Part shown: piece by piece, positions 26,386 to 35,661 of the stretch | How the letters are laid out: the number at the start of each line of letters is the position of its first letter | Numbering within the stretch: the first letter of the stretch is position 1 | NCBI RefSeq assembly: GCF_902459655.1 | Contig: NZ_CABPSB010000003.1 | Coordinates: forward strand, 310,001-374,000 | Direction: 5' to 3' | DNA from: Pandoraea anhela | GTDB lineage: Bacteria > Pseudomonadota > Gammaproteobacteria > Burkholderiales > Burkholderiaceae | Length of the DNA: 64,000 nt | Notes under the pieces: model-generated | Told to the model about the DNA's origin: nothing | The model's input: the letters and a program-made list of their open reading frames with translations, nothing else | Database searches by the model: none | Translations under genes and position numbers: made by a program

Positions 26386-27465
26386 TTAGTTCAACACGCC
26401 GCTATCCTGCACCGCTGCCGGCGCGCCTTGACGCATTTGCTGCTCGCGCACCCGCAACAACTGCGCCGTGACGGCGATCGCAATCGTCGCCGGCGCTTTC
26501 CCGCTGATACCGGCGACGCCGATGGGGCAGATCATCCGTTCGAAACGCTCGGGCGGCACGCCGCGATCGCGCAGACGGTGCTCGAACTGGCGACGTTTCG
26601 TCATCGATCCGATCAGCCCGAAATAGGCAAAATCGTCACGCTTGAAGATTGCCTCGCACAGCCGCTGATCGAGCGCATGGTTATGCGTCATGACGAGGAA
26701 ATACGCGCCCGGCGGCGCTTCGGTCACGATGGCCTCGGGCGTGTCCGTCGATTCCACGACCGTGTTGGGCGGCACCGACGCGGGAAACGTCTCGGTACGC
26801 TCGTCGGCCCACGTGACGCGGCACGGCAATGTGGCGAGCACCTGCACGATGGCCTGTCCGACATGGCCCGCACCGAACAGCACGATGTGGAAGTCGCTTG
26901 GCGCGAGGCGCTCGGTCAGCCACAGCCAGCCGTCGCTGCCTTGCCAGAAGGAGCAGGCGGCGTCGTCGGCGTCGCGGGTGAGGGTGTGCGGGTGCGCGAG
27001 GGGCTCGGCGGCGTCGAGGGCCGTCAGCATGACCGGGCCGCCTTGTTGCTGGCTGGCGGCGGCGTCCGCCCCGGGGGCGCCGAACGCCACGCTGCGCAGG
27101 CTCGCTTCGCCGGCGCCCAGACGCTTGTGCAACGCGCTTACCCACGCCAGATCGGTGAGCGTAAGCACTTCGAAAGCGAGGGTGACGGCGCCGCCGCAGC
27201 ACTGGCCCAGGCTCGGGCCGAGCGCGAAACGTTCGACGTGGCGTGCGCCCTGCTGTCCGTATTGACGCAGCAACTGACGGGCGACGTCCATCGCCCGCCA
27301 TTCGAGATGTCCGCCGCCGATCGTCTCCCACACATGCTCGCGCGTGACCAGCAGATGGGTGCCCGCCTCACGCGGCGCAGAGCCTTCCACGCGCGCGATC
27401 GTGACCAGAACCGCTGCTTCGCCGCGAGCGAGCAGCTTGTGGGCGACGTCGACCCAGTGATGCAT
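26386..27465 (-). CDS. xdhC: Xanthine dehydrogenase accessory protein XdhC
   Basis: 359-residue maturation factor that binds and sulfurates/inserts the molybdenum cofactor into XdhB. The N-terminal XdhC/CoxI domain has VTIARVEGSAPREAGTHLLV and TIGGGHLEW, with the conserved Cys pair in LGQCCGGAV. The C-terminal Rossmann domain has VLFGAGHVGQAIV, MTHNHALDQRL, FAYFGLIGSMTKR and CPIGVAGISGKAPATIAIA. A Gly/Ala/Gln-rich linker (residues about 135-155) lies between. ATG at 27465 overlaps the xdhB stop by one base (TGATG), indicating coupling. Confidence 0.95.
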   Translation of the reverse strand: MHHWVDVAHKLLARGEAAVLVTIARVEGSAPREAGTHLLVTREHVWETIGGGHLEWRAMDVARQLLRQYGQQGARHVERFALGPSLGQCCGGAVTLAFEVLTLTDLAWVSALHKRLGAGEASLRSVAFGAPGADAAASQQQGGPVMLTALDAAEPLAHPHTLTRDADDAACSFWQGSDGWLWLTERLAPSDFHIVLFGAGHVGQAIVQVLATLPCRVTWADERTETFPASVPPNTVVESTDTPEAIVTEAPPGAYFLVMTHNHALDQRLCEAIFKRDDFAYFGLIGSMTKRRQFEHRLRDRGVPPERFERMICPIGVAGISGKAPATIAIAVTAQLLRVREQQMRQGAPAAVQDSGVLN

Positions 27466-29804
27466 CAGGCGGTACTCCGGGTGCGCAACTCGGTGATCGC
27501 CATGAGCAGCGCTTCGGACGTGGCGGGCGCATTGAGCACCGGTTCGTCGCGATAGTCGTTCACGCTCGCCACGGCGTCGCGCAGCGCGTTGAACACCGAG
27601 AACGGCAGCAGCAGCGGCGGCTCGCCCACGGCCTTCGAGCGATGGATCGAGTCCATCGCGTTGGCGTTTTCGAACAGCGCCACACGGAAGTCCGTGGGGC
27701 AATCGCTGATGCCGGGAATCTTGTAAGTGGACGGGGCGTGCGTCATGAGCTTGCCGTCCTTGTTCCACCACAGTTCTTCCGTCGTCAGCCAGCCCATGCC
27801 CTGAATGAAAGCGCCTTCGACCTGACCGATGTCGAGCGCCGGGTTGATCGATTTGCCGGCGTCGTGCAGCACGTCGGCGCGTAGCAGACGCCACTCGCCG
27901 GTGAGTGTGTCGAGCAGCACTTCCGAGACGGCCGCGCCATATGCGAAGTAGTAGAACGGATTGCCGTTCATCGACTTGGCGTCCCACGAGAGTCCCGGCG
28001 TGGCGTAGAAACCGTCCGACCAGAGTTGCACGCGCGCCCAGTAGGCGGCTTCCACGAGGTCGGGGAAGGGGACATCGTTGCCGTTCACGCTGACGATGTC
28101 GTTGGCGAAGCGCACGTCGTCCGCCGAACCGCCGTACTTTTGCGCGGCGAACGCGGCCAGACGCTGGCGAATCTGCCACGCGGCGTTCTGCGCGGCCTTG
28201 CCGTTCAGATCCGCCCCGGTCGAGGCTGCCGTTGCCGAGGTGTTCGCGACCTTGCTCGTGTCGGTGGCCGTCACGCGCACGTGCGAGAGGTCGACGCCGA
28301 GTTCGTGAGCGACCACCTGCGCGACCTTGGTGTTCAGCCCCTGACCCATCTCGGTGCCGCCGTGGTTCACCAGCATCGAGCCGTCGCGGTAGACGTGCAC
28401 GAGCGCACCGGCCTGATTGAATGCCTGCACGTTGAACGAGATGCCGAACTTGAGCGGCGTGAGCGCCAGCCCCTTGCGCAGCACCGGACTTGTCCGGTTG
28501 AACGCGCGCACGGCCTCACGGCGGGCGCGGTAGTCGCTCGTACGCTCCAGTTCGGCGACCAGCTCGTGGATGATGTTGTCCTTGACGACTTGTCCGTAAG
28601 GCGTGACGTTGCGCTCGGTCTTGCCGTAAAAGTTCACACGGCGCACGTCGAGTGCGTCTTTGCCCAGGCGACGCGCGATGGCGTCTTGCAGCACTTCCAT
28701 GATGAGTGCGCCTTGCGGGCCGCCGAAGCCGCGAAACGCCGTATTCGATTGCGTGTTCGTCTTGCCGCACAGCGCGCGCAAATCGGCGTCCGGCACGAAG
28801 TAGGCGTTGTCGAAGTGGCAGATCGCGCGCGTGGCGACCGGACCCGACAGGTCGGCAGAGAAGCCGGCGCGCAGCGTCATGTCGACCTTCGCGCCGGTGA
28901 TGCGGCCCTCGTCGTCGAAGCCGACGTCGTACTCGAAGTAGAAGCCGTGACGCTTGCCCGTCATCATGAAGTCGTCGTCACGATCCAGACGCAGCTTCAC
29001 GGGGCGCTTGAGCCTTGAGGCGCACAGCGCCGCAACGCACGCGAACAGGCCCGACTGGGATTCCTTGCCGCCGAAGCCGCCGCCCATGCGACGGCATTCG
29101 ACCTGCACCTGATGGCTGTGCCAGCCCAGCGCGTGGGACACGAGCGCCTGCATCTCGCTCGGGTGCTGCGTCGAGCAATAGAGGTGGATGCCGTCGTTTT
29201 CCTTGGGGATGGCGTACGAAATCTGCCCTTCGAGATAGAACTGCTCCTGCCCGTTGCATTCGAACGTGCCGCTCAGCCGGTTCGGCGAGGCTTGCAGCGC
29301 GGCGTCGGCATCGCCCCGGCGCAATTGCATCGGCGGGATCACGCCCGCGCCGGCGGCCTTGGCGGCCTGCGGCGTGAGAATGGCGGGCAGGTCCTCGTAT
29401 TCGCCCTTGGCCAGACGCGCCGCGCGACGTGCGGCGTCGTGCGACTCGGCCACCACGGCGAACATCGGCTGACCGATGTACTGCACCACACCGTCCGCGA
29501 GAATCGGGTCGTCGTGAATGACGGGGCCGCAATCGTTGACGCCGGGAATGTCGGCTGCGGTGAGCACGGCGACCACCCCCGGGGCACGGCGTACGGCGTC
29601 GAGATCGAGCGAGAGGATGCGTGCATGCGCCTTGGGCGACGCACCGAGCGCGCAGTGCAGCGTGCCTTGCAACTCCGGGATGTCGTCGGTGTACGTGGCT
29701 TCGCCGGCCACGTGAAGCTCGGCGGACTCGTGCGGGCGCGAGCGGCCGACCTGTGCGGCAGTCTGTGCGGTCTGCGTCATGAAGCCTTCGACTTGCGTGT
29801 TCAT
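27465..29804 (-). CDS. xdhB: Xanthine dehydrogenase, molybdopterin-binding subunit
   Basis: 779-residue large subunit oxidising hypoxanthine to xanthine and xanthine to urate at the molybdenum centre. Signatures include GEATYTDDIPELQGTLHCA near the start, RMGGGFGGKESQ, TAFRGFGGPQG, NHGGTEMGQGLNTKVAQV and the catalytic Glu in AVGEPPLLLP. ATG at 29804 is supported by a GGAG six bases upstream; it lies 12 bp after the xdhA stop. Length is normal for the two-subunit bacterial enzyme. Cytoplasmic. Confidence 0.96.
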   Translation of the reverse strand: MNTQVEGFMTQTAQTAAQVGRSRPHESAELHVAGEATYTDDIPELQGTLHCALGASPKAHARILSLDLDAVRRAPGVVAVLTAADIPGVNDCGPVIHDDPILADGVVQYIGQPMFAVVAESHDAARRAARLAKGEYEDLPAILTPQAAKAAGAGVIPPMQLRRGDADAALQASPNRLSGTFECNGQEQFYLEGQISYAIPKENDGIHLYCSTQHPSEMQALVSHALGWHSHQVQVECRRMGGGFGGKESQSGLFACVAALCASRLKRPVKLRLDRDDDFMMTGKRHGFYFEYDVGFDDEGRITGAKVDMTLRAGFSADLSGPVATRAICHFDNAYFVPDADLRALCGKTNTQSNTAFRGFGGPQGALIMEVLQDAIARRLGKDALDVRRVNFYGKTERNVTPYGQVVKDNIIHELVAELERTSDYRARREAVRAFNRTSPVLRKGLALTPLKFGISFNVQAFNQAGALVHVYRDGSMLVNHGGTEMGQGLNTKVAQVVAHELGVDLSHVRVTATDTSKVANTSATAASTGADLNGKAAQNAAWQIRQRLAAFAAQKYGGSADDVRFANDIVSVNGNDVPFPDLVEAAYWARVQLWSDGFYATPGLSWDAKSMNGNPFYYFAYGAAVSEVLLDTLTGEWRLLRADVLHDAGKSINPALDIGQVEGAFIQGMGWLTTEELWWNKDGKLMTHAPSTYKIPGISDCPTDFRVALFENANAMDSIHRSKAVGEPPLLLPFSVFNALRDAVASVNDYRDEPVLNAPATSEALLMAITELRTRSTA

Positions 29805-29816
29805 GGGCAACTCCGG

Positions 29817-31298
29817 TTAGACGTTCGCGAACGCGTTGACTTCATGCGCCGCAAGCGGCGCGTCGGTGCGCGTTTCCAGGAAAAAACGATACAGCAGATT
29901 TTGCGCACCGGCCAGACGATAGGCGCTCGTCGCCCGCATGTCGGACAGGGGCTGGTAGTCGGTCGGCACGGCGGCCATGGCGGCGTGCACACTGGCTTGC
30001 GTCCACGGCTGGCCGTTGAGCGCGGCTTCGATGGCGTTGCCGCGTCTGGGCGTGGCGGCCATCCCGCCGAAGGCCACGCGAGCCGAGCGCACGGTGTCGC
30101 CGTCGAGTTCGATGGCAAAGGCGGCGCACACCGCGGAAATGTCCTGATCGAAACGCTTCGCGAGCTTGTACGTGCGAAAGCGCTGATTCGCCCCCGGCAG
30201 CGGCACGCGAATGCCCTGCACGAATTCACCGGGTTCGAGAGCGGTCTTCTGATACGCCAGGTAGAAGGCTTCGAGCGGCATCTCACGCACCACACCTTCG
30301 CGGTGCAGCACGATGCGTGTGCCGAGCGCGATCAGCGCGGGCATCGAATCGCCGATGGGCGAGCCGTTGGCGACGTTGCCGCCCAGCGTGCCTGCATTGC
30401 GGATCGGGAACGAGGCGAAGCGCTGACGCAGTTCGGCCAGATCCGGATAGTGTTTGACGAGTGCGTCGAACGCATCGTTGAGCAAGGCCCCTGCACCGAT
30501 GTAGATGCCGTTCGGACCCTCGGAAATCTCGCGCAGTTCCGTCACCTGGCCGATGTAGATGAGGTGCTTCAGTTCGCGGAATTGCTTCGTTACCCACAAG
30601 CCCACGTCGGTGCTGCCGGCGAGAATGCGCGCGTCCGGGCTGGCGGCGCGCAGGCGACCCAGCTCGGCCAGCGTGCGCGGGGCATGGAAGACTTGCCCGT
30701 CGTGCTCGTAGGACAGCGAGGCGGACGACGGGCCGCGTTGCAACGCCTGAAGCTGCTCGGCGAGCGCCTTGCGATCGAACTCGCGACGCGGTAGCTCGAA
30801 CATCTTCTGCGCGGCGTCGACGATCGGGCGGTAGCCCGTGCAGCGGCAAAGATTGCCGGAGAGGACGTCGTCGATTTCACGGCGGCCCGGGCAGCCGGCA
30901 TCGGCGGGACGGTTCAGATACATGGCCCACAGCGACATCACGAAGCCGGGCGTGCAGAAGCCGCACTGCGACGCATGGCAGTCCACCAGCGCCTGCTGCA
31001 CCGGGTGCAGCGTGCCGTCGGCGGCGCGCAGGTCTTCGACTGTGAAGAGCGCCTTGCCGTCGAGCGTGGGCAGGAACTGGATGCACGCATTGACCGCACG
31101 CAGCGCCACGTTGCCATCGTCGGCCAGTTCCCCGATCACGACCGTGCAGGCGCCGCAATCGCCCTCGGCGCACCCTTCCTTGGTGCCGGTGCAGTGCAGG
31201 GCTTCGCGCGTGTACTGAAGCACGGTGCGGGTCGTGGCTTCGCCAGTGACCTCATGCACCTTGCCGCGGTAAAAGAAGCGGATGGCTTGTGTCTCCAT
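29817..31298 (-). CDS. xdhA: Xanthine dehydrogenase, FeS/FAD subunit
   Basis: 493-residue small subunit passing electrons from molybdenum to NAD+. The N-terminal plant-type [2Fe-2S] domain has CTGTKEGCAEGDCGAC (near residues 36-51). The second [2Fe-2S] domain follows with SQCGFCTPGFVMS and GNLCRCTGYRPI. The FAD domain (residues about 190-493) has LAGSTDVGLWVTKQ and AGTLGGNVANGSPIGDSMPALIALG. It is the first gene of the xdhA-xdhB-xdhC-add unit, transcribed divergently from a LysR gene. ATG at 31298 is where the family homology starts. Confidence 0.96.
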   Translation of the reverse strand: METQAIRFFYRGKVHEVTGEATTRTVLQYTREALHCTGTKEGCAEGDCGACTVVIGELADDGNVALRAVNACIQFLPTLDGKALFTVEDLRAADGTLHPVQQALVDCHASQCGFCTPGFVMSLWAMYLNRPADAGCPGRREIDDVLSGNLCRCTGYRPIVDAAQKMFELPRREFDRKALAEQLQALQRGPSSASLSYEHDGQVFHAPRTLAELGRLRAASPDARILAGSTDVGLWVTKQFRELKHLIYIGQVTELREISEGPNGIYIGAGALLNDAFDALVKHYPDLAELRQRFASFPIRNAGTLGGNVANGSPIGDSMPALIALGTRIVLHREGVVREMPLEAFYLAYQKTALEPGEFVQGIRVPLPGANQRFRTYKLAKRFDQDISAVCAAFAIELDGDTVRSARVAFGGMAATPRRGNAIEAALNGQPWTQASVHAAMAAVPTDYQPLSDMRATSAYRLAGAQNLLYRFFLETRTDAPLAAHEVNAFANV

Positions 31299-31370
31299 GG
31301 TTCTCAGTGTAGTGCAGTGGGGTTGCAGGGGGGCCGTATCGCCTGTCATCGCCCTGAAGCCTGATGGCGT

Positions 31371-31417
31371 GGGCCGAAATGGGCCTAAATGGGCCGAATG
31401 GGCCGAATGGGCCGAAT
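31371..31417 (+). repeat. Short tandem repeat in the xdhA-lysR spacer
   Basis: Units GGGCCGAAAT, GGGCCTAAAT, then GGGCCGAAT three times run without interruption from 31371 to 31417, mixing 10-bp and 9-bp periods. It lies between the xdhA start and the divergent LysR gene, where copy-number change could alter promoter spacing. Confidence 0.8.
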
Positions 31418-31593
31418 GGGCTGGCATGGCCCCGGCGTAGGGGATGAGGCGAAGATAGCACCGCCGGACCGGGGAAATATTTCAGCCGCATGATGATGCC
31501 TATTCGAGCGCCCCGATGACGCGGCATTGTCATAAACTACCGTTCAACCCGCCGTTTTCCGGTGTTCAACGCGCCTCCAGAGCGCCCCCGCCC

Positions 31594-32574
31594 ATGCAAA
31601 GACCCCGCGAACAGATCGACGCCTACCTGCTGCGGGTGCTCCATACGCTGCTGACCGAACAAAGCGTCTCGCGCGCTGCGCTCAAGCTGGGCCAGTCGCA
31701 GCCGGCCATCAGCAATTCGCTGCGGCGTTTGCGCGAAATCACCGGTGACGCCATCCTCGTGCGCGGCAAGAGCGGCATGGTGGCCACCGAGCGCGGCCGG
31801 GAACTGCTGGGCTACGCCACCGACGCGCTCGCCGCCATCGAACGCATCACGCATCCCACGACCGAATTCGCGCCGCAGACCACCACGCGGGCGTTCCGGC
31901 TCGGCGCGCCGGATTATCTCGACGCCGTCTTCCTGCCCAATATCGCCGAAGTGCTGCGCCGCGACGCCCCGTCGGCGCGACTGCACGTTCAGCCGATCAA
32001 CGCCGGGTTCGATTATGCGGGCGCGCTGGAAAACGGCTCGCTCGATGTGGTCATCGGCAACTGGCTGGAACCGCCGCCGCAGTTGCATATGTCGCGTCTG
32101 TTCGACGACGAGGTCGTTTGCATGCTGGGCGCGCAGCATCCGCTCGCGAGCAAGGGCATCTCGCTCAAACACTATCTGGAATTGCCGCACCTGGCGCCCA
32201 TGCCCTATGTGGCCGAGCGGCAGAGCTTCATCGACGGCTATTTGGCCGAGCAGGGCCTGCGCCGCAATATCCAGATGACGATGCCGTACTTCGGACTCGT
32301 GCCGTATGTGCTGATGCGCACCGATCTCGTGTTCACGACAGGGCGTCAGTTTGCGCAGCACTACGCGCGTTATTTGCCGATTCGTGTGGTGCCGTCGCCG
32401 ATCGAGTTTCCGCCCATGCGGTTCTACCAGCTCTGGCATGAGCGAACCCACGCCGCCCCCGAGGTGACATGGCTGCGGCGACGCATTGCCGACGTGGCGA
32501 CGGAACTCGACGCGGCCAGTGGCCTCGGCGGGGGCAGCGGTGGGGCGAACGCGCCTGCCCTCGTGCGGCCCTGA
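31594..32574 (+). CDS. LysR-family regulator, probable xdh regulator
   Basis: 326-residue LysR protein. The HTH is in residues 8-65 (AYLLRVLHTLLTEQSVSRAALKL, SQPAISNSLRRLREITGD, TERGRELL) and the effector domain begins at about residue 90 (TTRAFRLGAPDYLDAVFLPNI). The sequence style resembles the NodD/SyrM-like branch. It is divergent from xdhA with about 295 bp between starts, so control of the purine operon by a purine-derived effector is a reasonable inference. ATG at 31594 is chosen; the C-terminus ends in a Gly/Ala-rich tail. Confidence 0.9.
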   Translation: MQRPREQIDAYLLRVLHTLLTEQSVSRAALKLGQSQPAISNSLRRLREITGDAILVRGKSGMVATERGRELLGYATDALAAIERITHPTTEFAPQTTTRAFRLGAPDYLDAVFLPNIAEVLRRDAPSARLHVQPINAGFDYAGALENGSLDVVIGNWLEPPPQLHMSRLFDDEVVCMLGAQHPLASKGISLKHYLELPHLAPMPYVAERQSFIDGYLAEQGLRRNIQMTMPYFGLVPYVLMRTDLVFTTGRQFAQHYARYLPIRVVPSPIEFPPMRFYQLWHERTHAAPEVTWLRRRIADVATELDAASGLGGGSGGANAPALVRP

Positions 32575-32678
32575 GCGGCGCGCGCGTCAGGAAGAAAAAC
32601 TGCCGGAAAAGCCGCCAGAAGGGCGACGAGAAGGGTGGCGAGAAGGATGGCGATAGGCGCGGCCGGAAGCATGCTCGG

Positions 32679-32712
32679 AAAAACGGCCGTCGCCCCAGGG
32701 CTGACGGCCGTT
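32679..32712 (-). terminator. dsbB terminator
   Basis: AACGGCCGTC (32682-32691) pairs with GACGGCCGTT (32703-32712); on the minus strand the stem runs into a short T tract (32683-32679). It lies about 60 bp after the dsbB stop. Confidence 0.8.
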
Positions 32713-32773
32713 GTGTGCTTTGGCGCGCGCGGTGCGACAGCGAGTTCGGCGCACGCGGCTCAAGCCTTCGCAA

Positions 32774-33286
32774 TCATCGCAACGAGATCGCCCGACGCGG
32801 ACGGTGCAGCACCAGCGCGAGGAAAATCACCACGAACGCGGCGAGCGACCACATCGGCAGCGTCAAACCGAGAATCGGCGGGTACATCGTCTGACACATG
32901 CCCTGTACCTGGAAGACTTGCGGCAGCATGCGCGAGGTGGGCAGGGCATCGACGAATGCCTCGACCACGTCGTAGCCGCAGCTGACCATCGGGTTGGCTT
33001 GCACGTAAATCAGATAGCCCGACGCGGCCATGCCGCCGATGGCCGACAGCGTCGCGAGCACGCGCGCGACCTGAATGCCCGCCCAACCGCGCGAGACGGC
33101 GCCCACGAGACCGAAAATCGCGATCAGCACCAACGCGTAACGCGCCAGAATGCAAAGCGGACACGGATCTTCGTGAAGCACGTACTGAAAGTACAATGCG
33201 CCGCCCAGCAAGGCGAGGCAGACCACGGTGAGCAGGAGATACAACAGGCGTTCGCGGCGCAGAGCCGGTTCGATTTGAGCGTTCAT
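32774..33286 (-). CDS. dsbB: Disulfide bond formation protein DsbB
   Basis: 170-residue inner-membrane quinone reductase that reoxidises DsbA. It has four transmembrane helices. The first periplasmic loop holds the redox CPLC (EDPCPLCILARYAL, near residues 42-45). The second loop has the other pair, VSCGYD and GMCQTMYP. Length fits the family (E. coli 176). It is a single-gene unit on the minus strand. Confidence 0.95.
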   Translation of the reverse strand: MNAQIEPALRRERLLYLLLTVVCLALLGGALYFQYVLHEDPCPLCILARYALVLIAIFGLVGAVSRGWAGIQVARVLATLSAIGGMAASGYLIYVQANPMVSCGYDVVEAFVDALPTSRMLPQVFQVQGMCQTMYPPILGLTLPMWSLAAFVVIFLALVLHRPRRAISLR

Positions 33287-33539
33287 TTCACTTCGGGCGG
33301 TAGGCCATCACGAATCCCGCGAATCCCCGCATGACGCCGGGCGGCAGGCACTTGGGCTGGGATTGTAACCCCAGCCCGAGGCGTGTGTGAGTCGAAAAAT
33401 TACGGAACTTTTCGTCAGAAAATCAGACGCTTGCGCATATTCCGGGGCTCCACCGTCCGCAAGTTGAGGGTTGCGCGCGGCGCATGGCGCGCCCGCATTG
33501 CGCGTCATGTGCCGGCACCTCGCGTCAACGCTGGTGGCG

Positions 33540-34925
33540 TCAACCGCCCAGACCTGCGGAACGCAGCGTACGTTCGATGGCGCGTCCGACCGGGAAAAGG
33601 CGTGCGTCGTCGCCCGTCGCACCGCTCACCATGAGCCCGATTGGGGCTTCTCCCTTCGCCTGGCAAGGCAATGAAAACGCGCAGCCGTCGATCATGTTGA
33701 TGGCGGTCGGGTTGCGCAGCACGAGGGCGTTGGTGGCGGTGAAGGTTTCGTCGCTGGCTTCGAGCGGGGCGATGGCCGGCGGCGTGAGCGGCACGGTCGG
33801 ACACAACACGGCGTCGAAGCTTTGCCAGACGGGCCGGGCAGCGGCGATGAGGGCCGCGCGTGCGTTGAGCAGATCGATGTAGTCGGCCGCGCCCGCAGGC
33901 TCCCCCTTGCGAATGCGCACGAGCACGCGCGGGTCGTAGCCGTCCGCCCGCTCGGCCAGCAACTTGCGGTGCCATGCATATGCCTCGATGGGAGAGAAGC
34001 CGAAGCGGTTGATCGTCGGCAGGGTGTCGAACGGGGCAAACGCGAACTCGATGAGCGTCGCGCCGGCGTTGGCGAGCGTGGCGAGGGCGCGTTCATAGAT
34101 GGCGAGCGCGGCCGGTTCGGCGCCGTCGAGCGCGAAATGGGTCAGGATACCGAAGCGCATGCCGCGCACGTCGCGCGAGGCGGCAGGCGTTTCGTCCACC
34201 GGATTGCCGCTGAGAATGGCGTCGACCCAGGCACAGCAATCCACGGAGCGGCCGATGGGGCCGACGGAATCGAGTGAGGTCGACAGCGGCAGCGCGCCGT
34301 CGCGCGGTGTGCGGGCGGCCGTGGGTTTGAAGCCCGTCAGGCCACAGAATGCCGACGGAATGCGGATCGAGCCGCCGGTGTCGGTGCCCAGCCCGACGGC
34401 CGCCATGCCGTCGGCGACAGAGGCCGCCGCGCCCGACGACGACCCGCCGGCAATGTGCCCGACCTCGCGCTGCCAGGGCGAGCGGGGCGTGCCGTAATGC
34501 GGATTCAGACCGAGGCCCGAGAACGCGAATTCGGTCATGTTGGTGCGCCCGACGATTACCGCCCCTGCCTGACGCAGACGGGCAACGGCGAGCGCGTCGT
34601 GTTTGGCCGGGGCGGCGTCGGCCAGCACCGTGGAACCGGCGCGCGTGACCTGCCCTGCCACGTCGAACAGATCCTTCACCGAGACGGGAATGCCCATGAG
34701 CGGCGACAGGCGTGTGCCGGCGCGGCGCAGCGCGTCGAGCCCGTCGGCGGCGTCGCGTGCGGCTTGCGCATCGACTTGCGTGAAGACGACCTTGCCCTGA
34801 CCGGCCGGGTCGGCGATGCGCGCGAGCGCCTGCTCGGTGAGGGCGCGGCTGGTGGTGCGCCCGGCATCGAGCGCGGCGGCGAGTTCGGACAGGGGGCGTT
34901 GCAGATCGATGGCGTCGGTGCTCAT
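33540..34925 (-). CDS. Amidase-signature family hydrolase
   Basis: 461-residue amidase-signature enzyme with the Ser-cisSer-Lys triad: Lys in GIPVSVKDLFDV (near residue 84), cis-Ser in HIAGGSSSGAAASVADG and nucleophilic Ser in LGTDTGGSIRIPSAFCGL. It resembles amidases and allophanate-hydrolase-like proteins more than GatA, because no gatB/gatC is nearby. The substrate is unknown. It is 2 bp downstream of the GntR gene and part of the unit with DUF2848, so it probably hydrolyses an amide produced or bound by that pathway (inference). Confidence 0.9.
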   Translation of the reverse strand: MSTDAIDLQRPLSELAAALDAGRTTSRALTEQALARIADPAGQGKVVFTQVDAQAARDAADGLDALRRAGTRLSPLMGIPVSVKDLFDVAGQVTRAGSTVLADAAPAKHDALAVARLRQAGAVIVGRTNMTEFAFSGLGLNPHYGTPRSPWQREVGHIAGGSSSGAAASVADGMAAVGLGTDTGGSIRIPSAFCGLTGFKPTAARTPRDGALPLSTSLDSVGPIGRSVDCCAWVDAILSGNPVDETPAASRDVRGMRFGILTHFALDGAEPAALAIYERALATLANAGATLIEFAFAPFDTLPTINRFGFSPIEAYAWHRKLLAERADGYDPRVLVRIRKGEPAGAADYIDLLNARAALIAAARPVWQSFDAVLCPTVPLTPPAIAPLEASDETFTATNALVLRNPTAINMIDGCAFSLPCQAKGEAPIGLMVSGATGDDARLFPVGRAIERTLRSAGLGG

Positions 34926-34927
34926 GT

Positions 34928-35647
34928 TCAGATCGCTTTCAGAATATGGGTGCGGAATTCTTCGATGTGACGGGCGATTGCCCGACGGGCGCGCTCGCCG
35001 TCGTGGGCGGCCAGCGCTTCGTATAGTTCGAGATGTTCTTCGTAGACGCCTTCCAGATGGCTCGGCGTCGACAACGCGAGAAACCAGAAGCGCAGCGAGC
35101 GCTCATGCAGGCCGCGCAGCAACTCGGCGAGCGTCTGGTTGCGCGAGGTGCGCGAGATCGCCAGATGGAAGTCGCGGTCGATGCGCATCATGGCGGCCAC
35201 GTCGCGTGCGGCGATGGCGTCGCGTGACCGTTCCAGCACGCCACGGATGGCGGCAAGGTCGTCCGGCGTTGCGGCACGTGCGGCCAGCTCGGCGCAATAC
35301 GTCTCGTTGATCATGCGCACATCGATGATCTCGAGCGCGTCGTTCAGCGAGACGGGGGCGACCATCGCTCCCTTGCGCGGCAGAATGACCAACAACCCCT
35401 CGAGCGCGAGCCGGTGCATCGCCTGATGCACGGGCGTGCGCCCGAGTCCCGTCGACTGCATCAGTTGCGCTTCGTTGAGCGTTTCGCCCGGGCGCAGACG
35501 CAACGTGATGATGTCGTGCTTGATCGCCTCGTAGGCCCGCTCGGTCAGGCTGCGACCTTCCGTCGCCGTTTGCGAGATGACGGTAGCGGGCCCGGTTTGG
35601 CGGGCGGCGGCAGGCGGTGGGGACTCGAAAGGGGTGTCGTTGGGCAT
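34928..35647 (-). CDS. GntR/FadR-type transcriptional regulator
   Basis: 239-residue GntR regulator of the FadR/FCD branch. The winged HTH is at residues 33-100 (SLTERAYEAIKHDIITLRLRPGETLNEAQLM, LGRTPVHQAMHRLALEGLLVILPRKGAMV). The all-helical FCD ligand domain follows (metal-binding-type DRDFHLAISRTSRN and EEHLELYEALAAHD). It sits between the DUF2848 gene (14 bp upstream) and the amidase gene (2 bp downstream), so it probably controls its own operon. A palindrome upstream of DUF2848 is a candidate operator. Confidence 0.92.
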   Translation of the reverse strand: MPNDTPFESPPPAAARQTGPATVISQTATEGRSLTERAYEAIKHDIITLRLRPGETLNEAQLMQSTGLGRTPVHQAMHRLALEGLLVILPRKGAMVAPVSLNDALEIIDVRMINETYCAELAARAATPDDLAAIRGVLERSRDAIAARDVAAMMRIDRDFHLAISRTSRNQTLAELLRGLHERSLRFWFLALSTPSHLEGVYEEHLELYEALAAHDGERARRAIARHIEEFRTHILKAI

Positions 35648-35661
35648 CGGGTTCGGAGCAG

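Noticed and set aside
25321-27555. A 744-codon plus-strand frame over add and xdhC
   Set aside because: It mirrors two well-supported minus-strand genes and has no recognisable domain.
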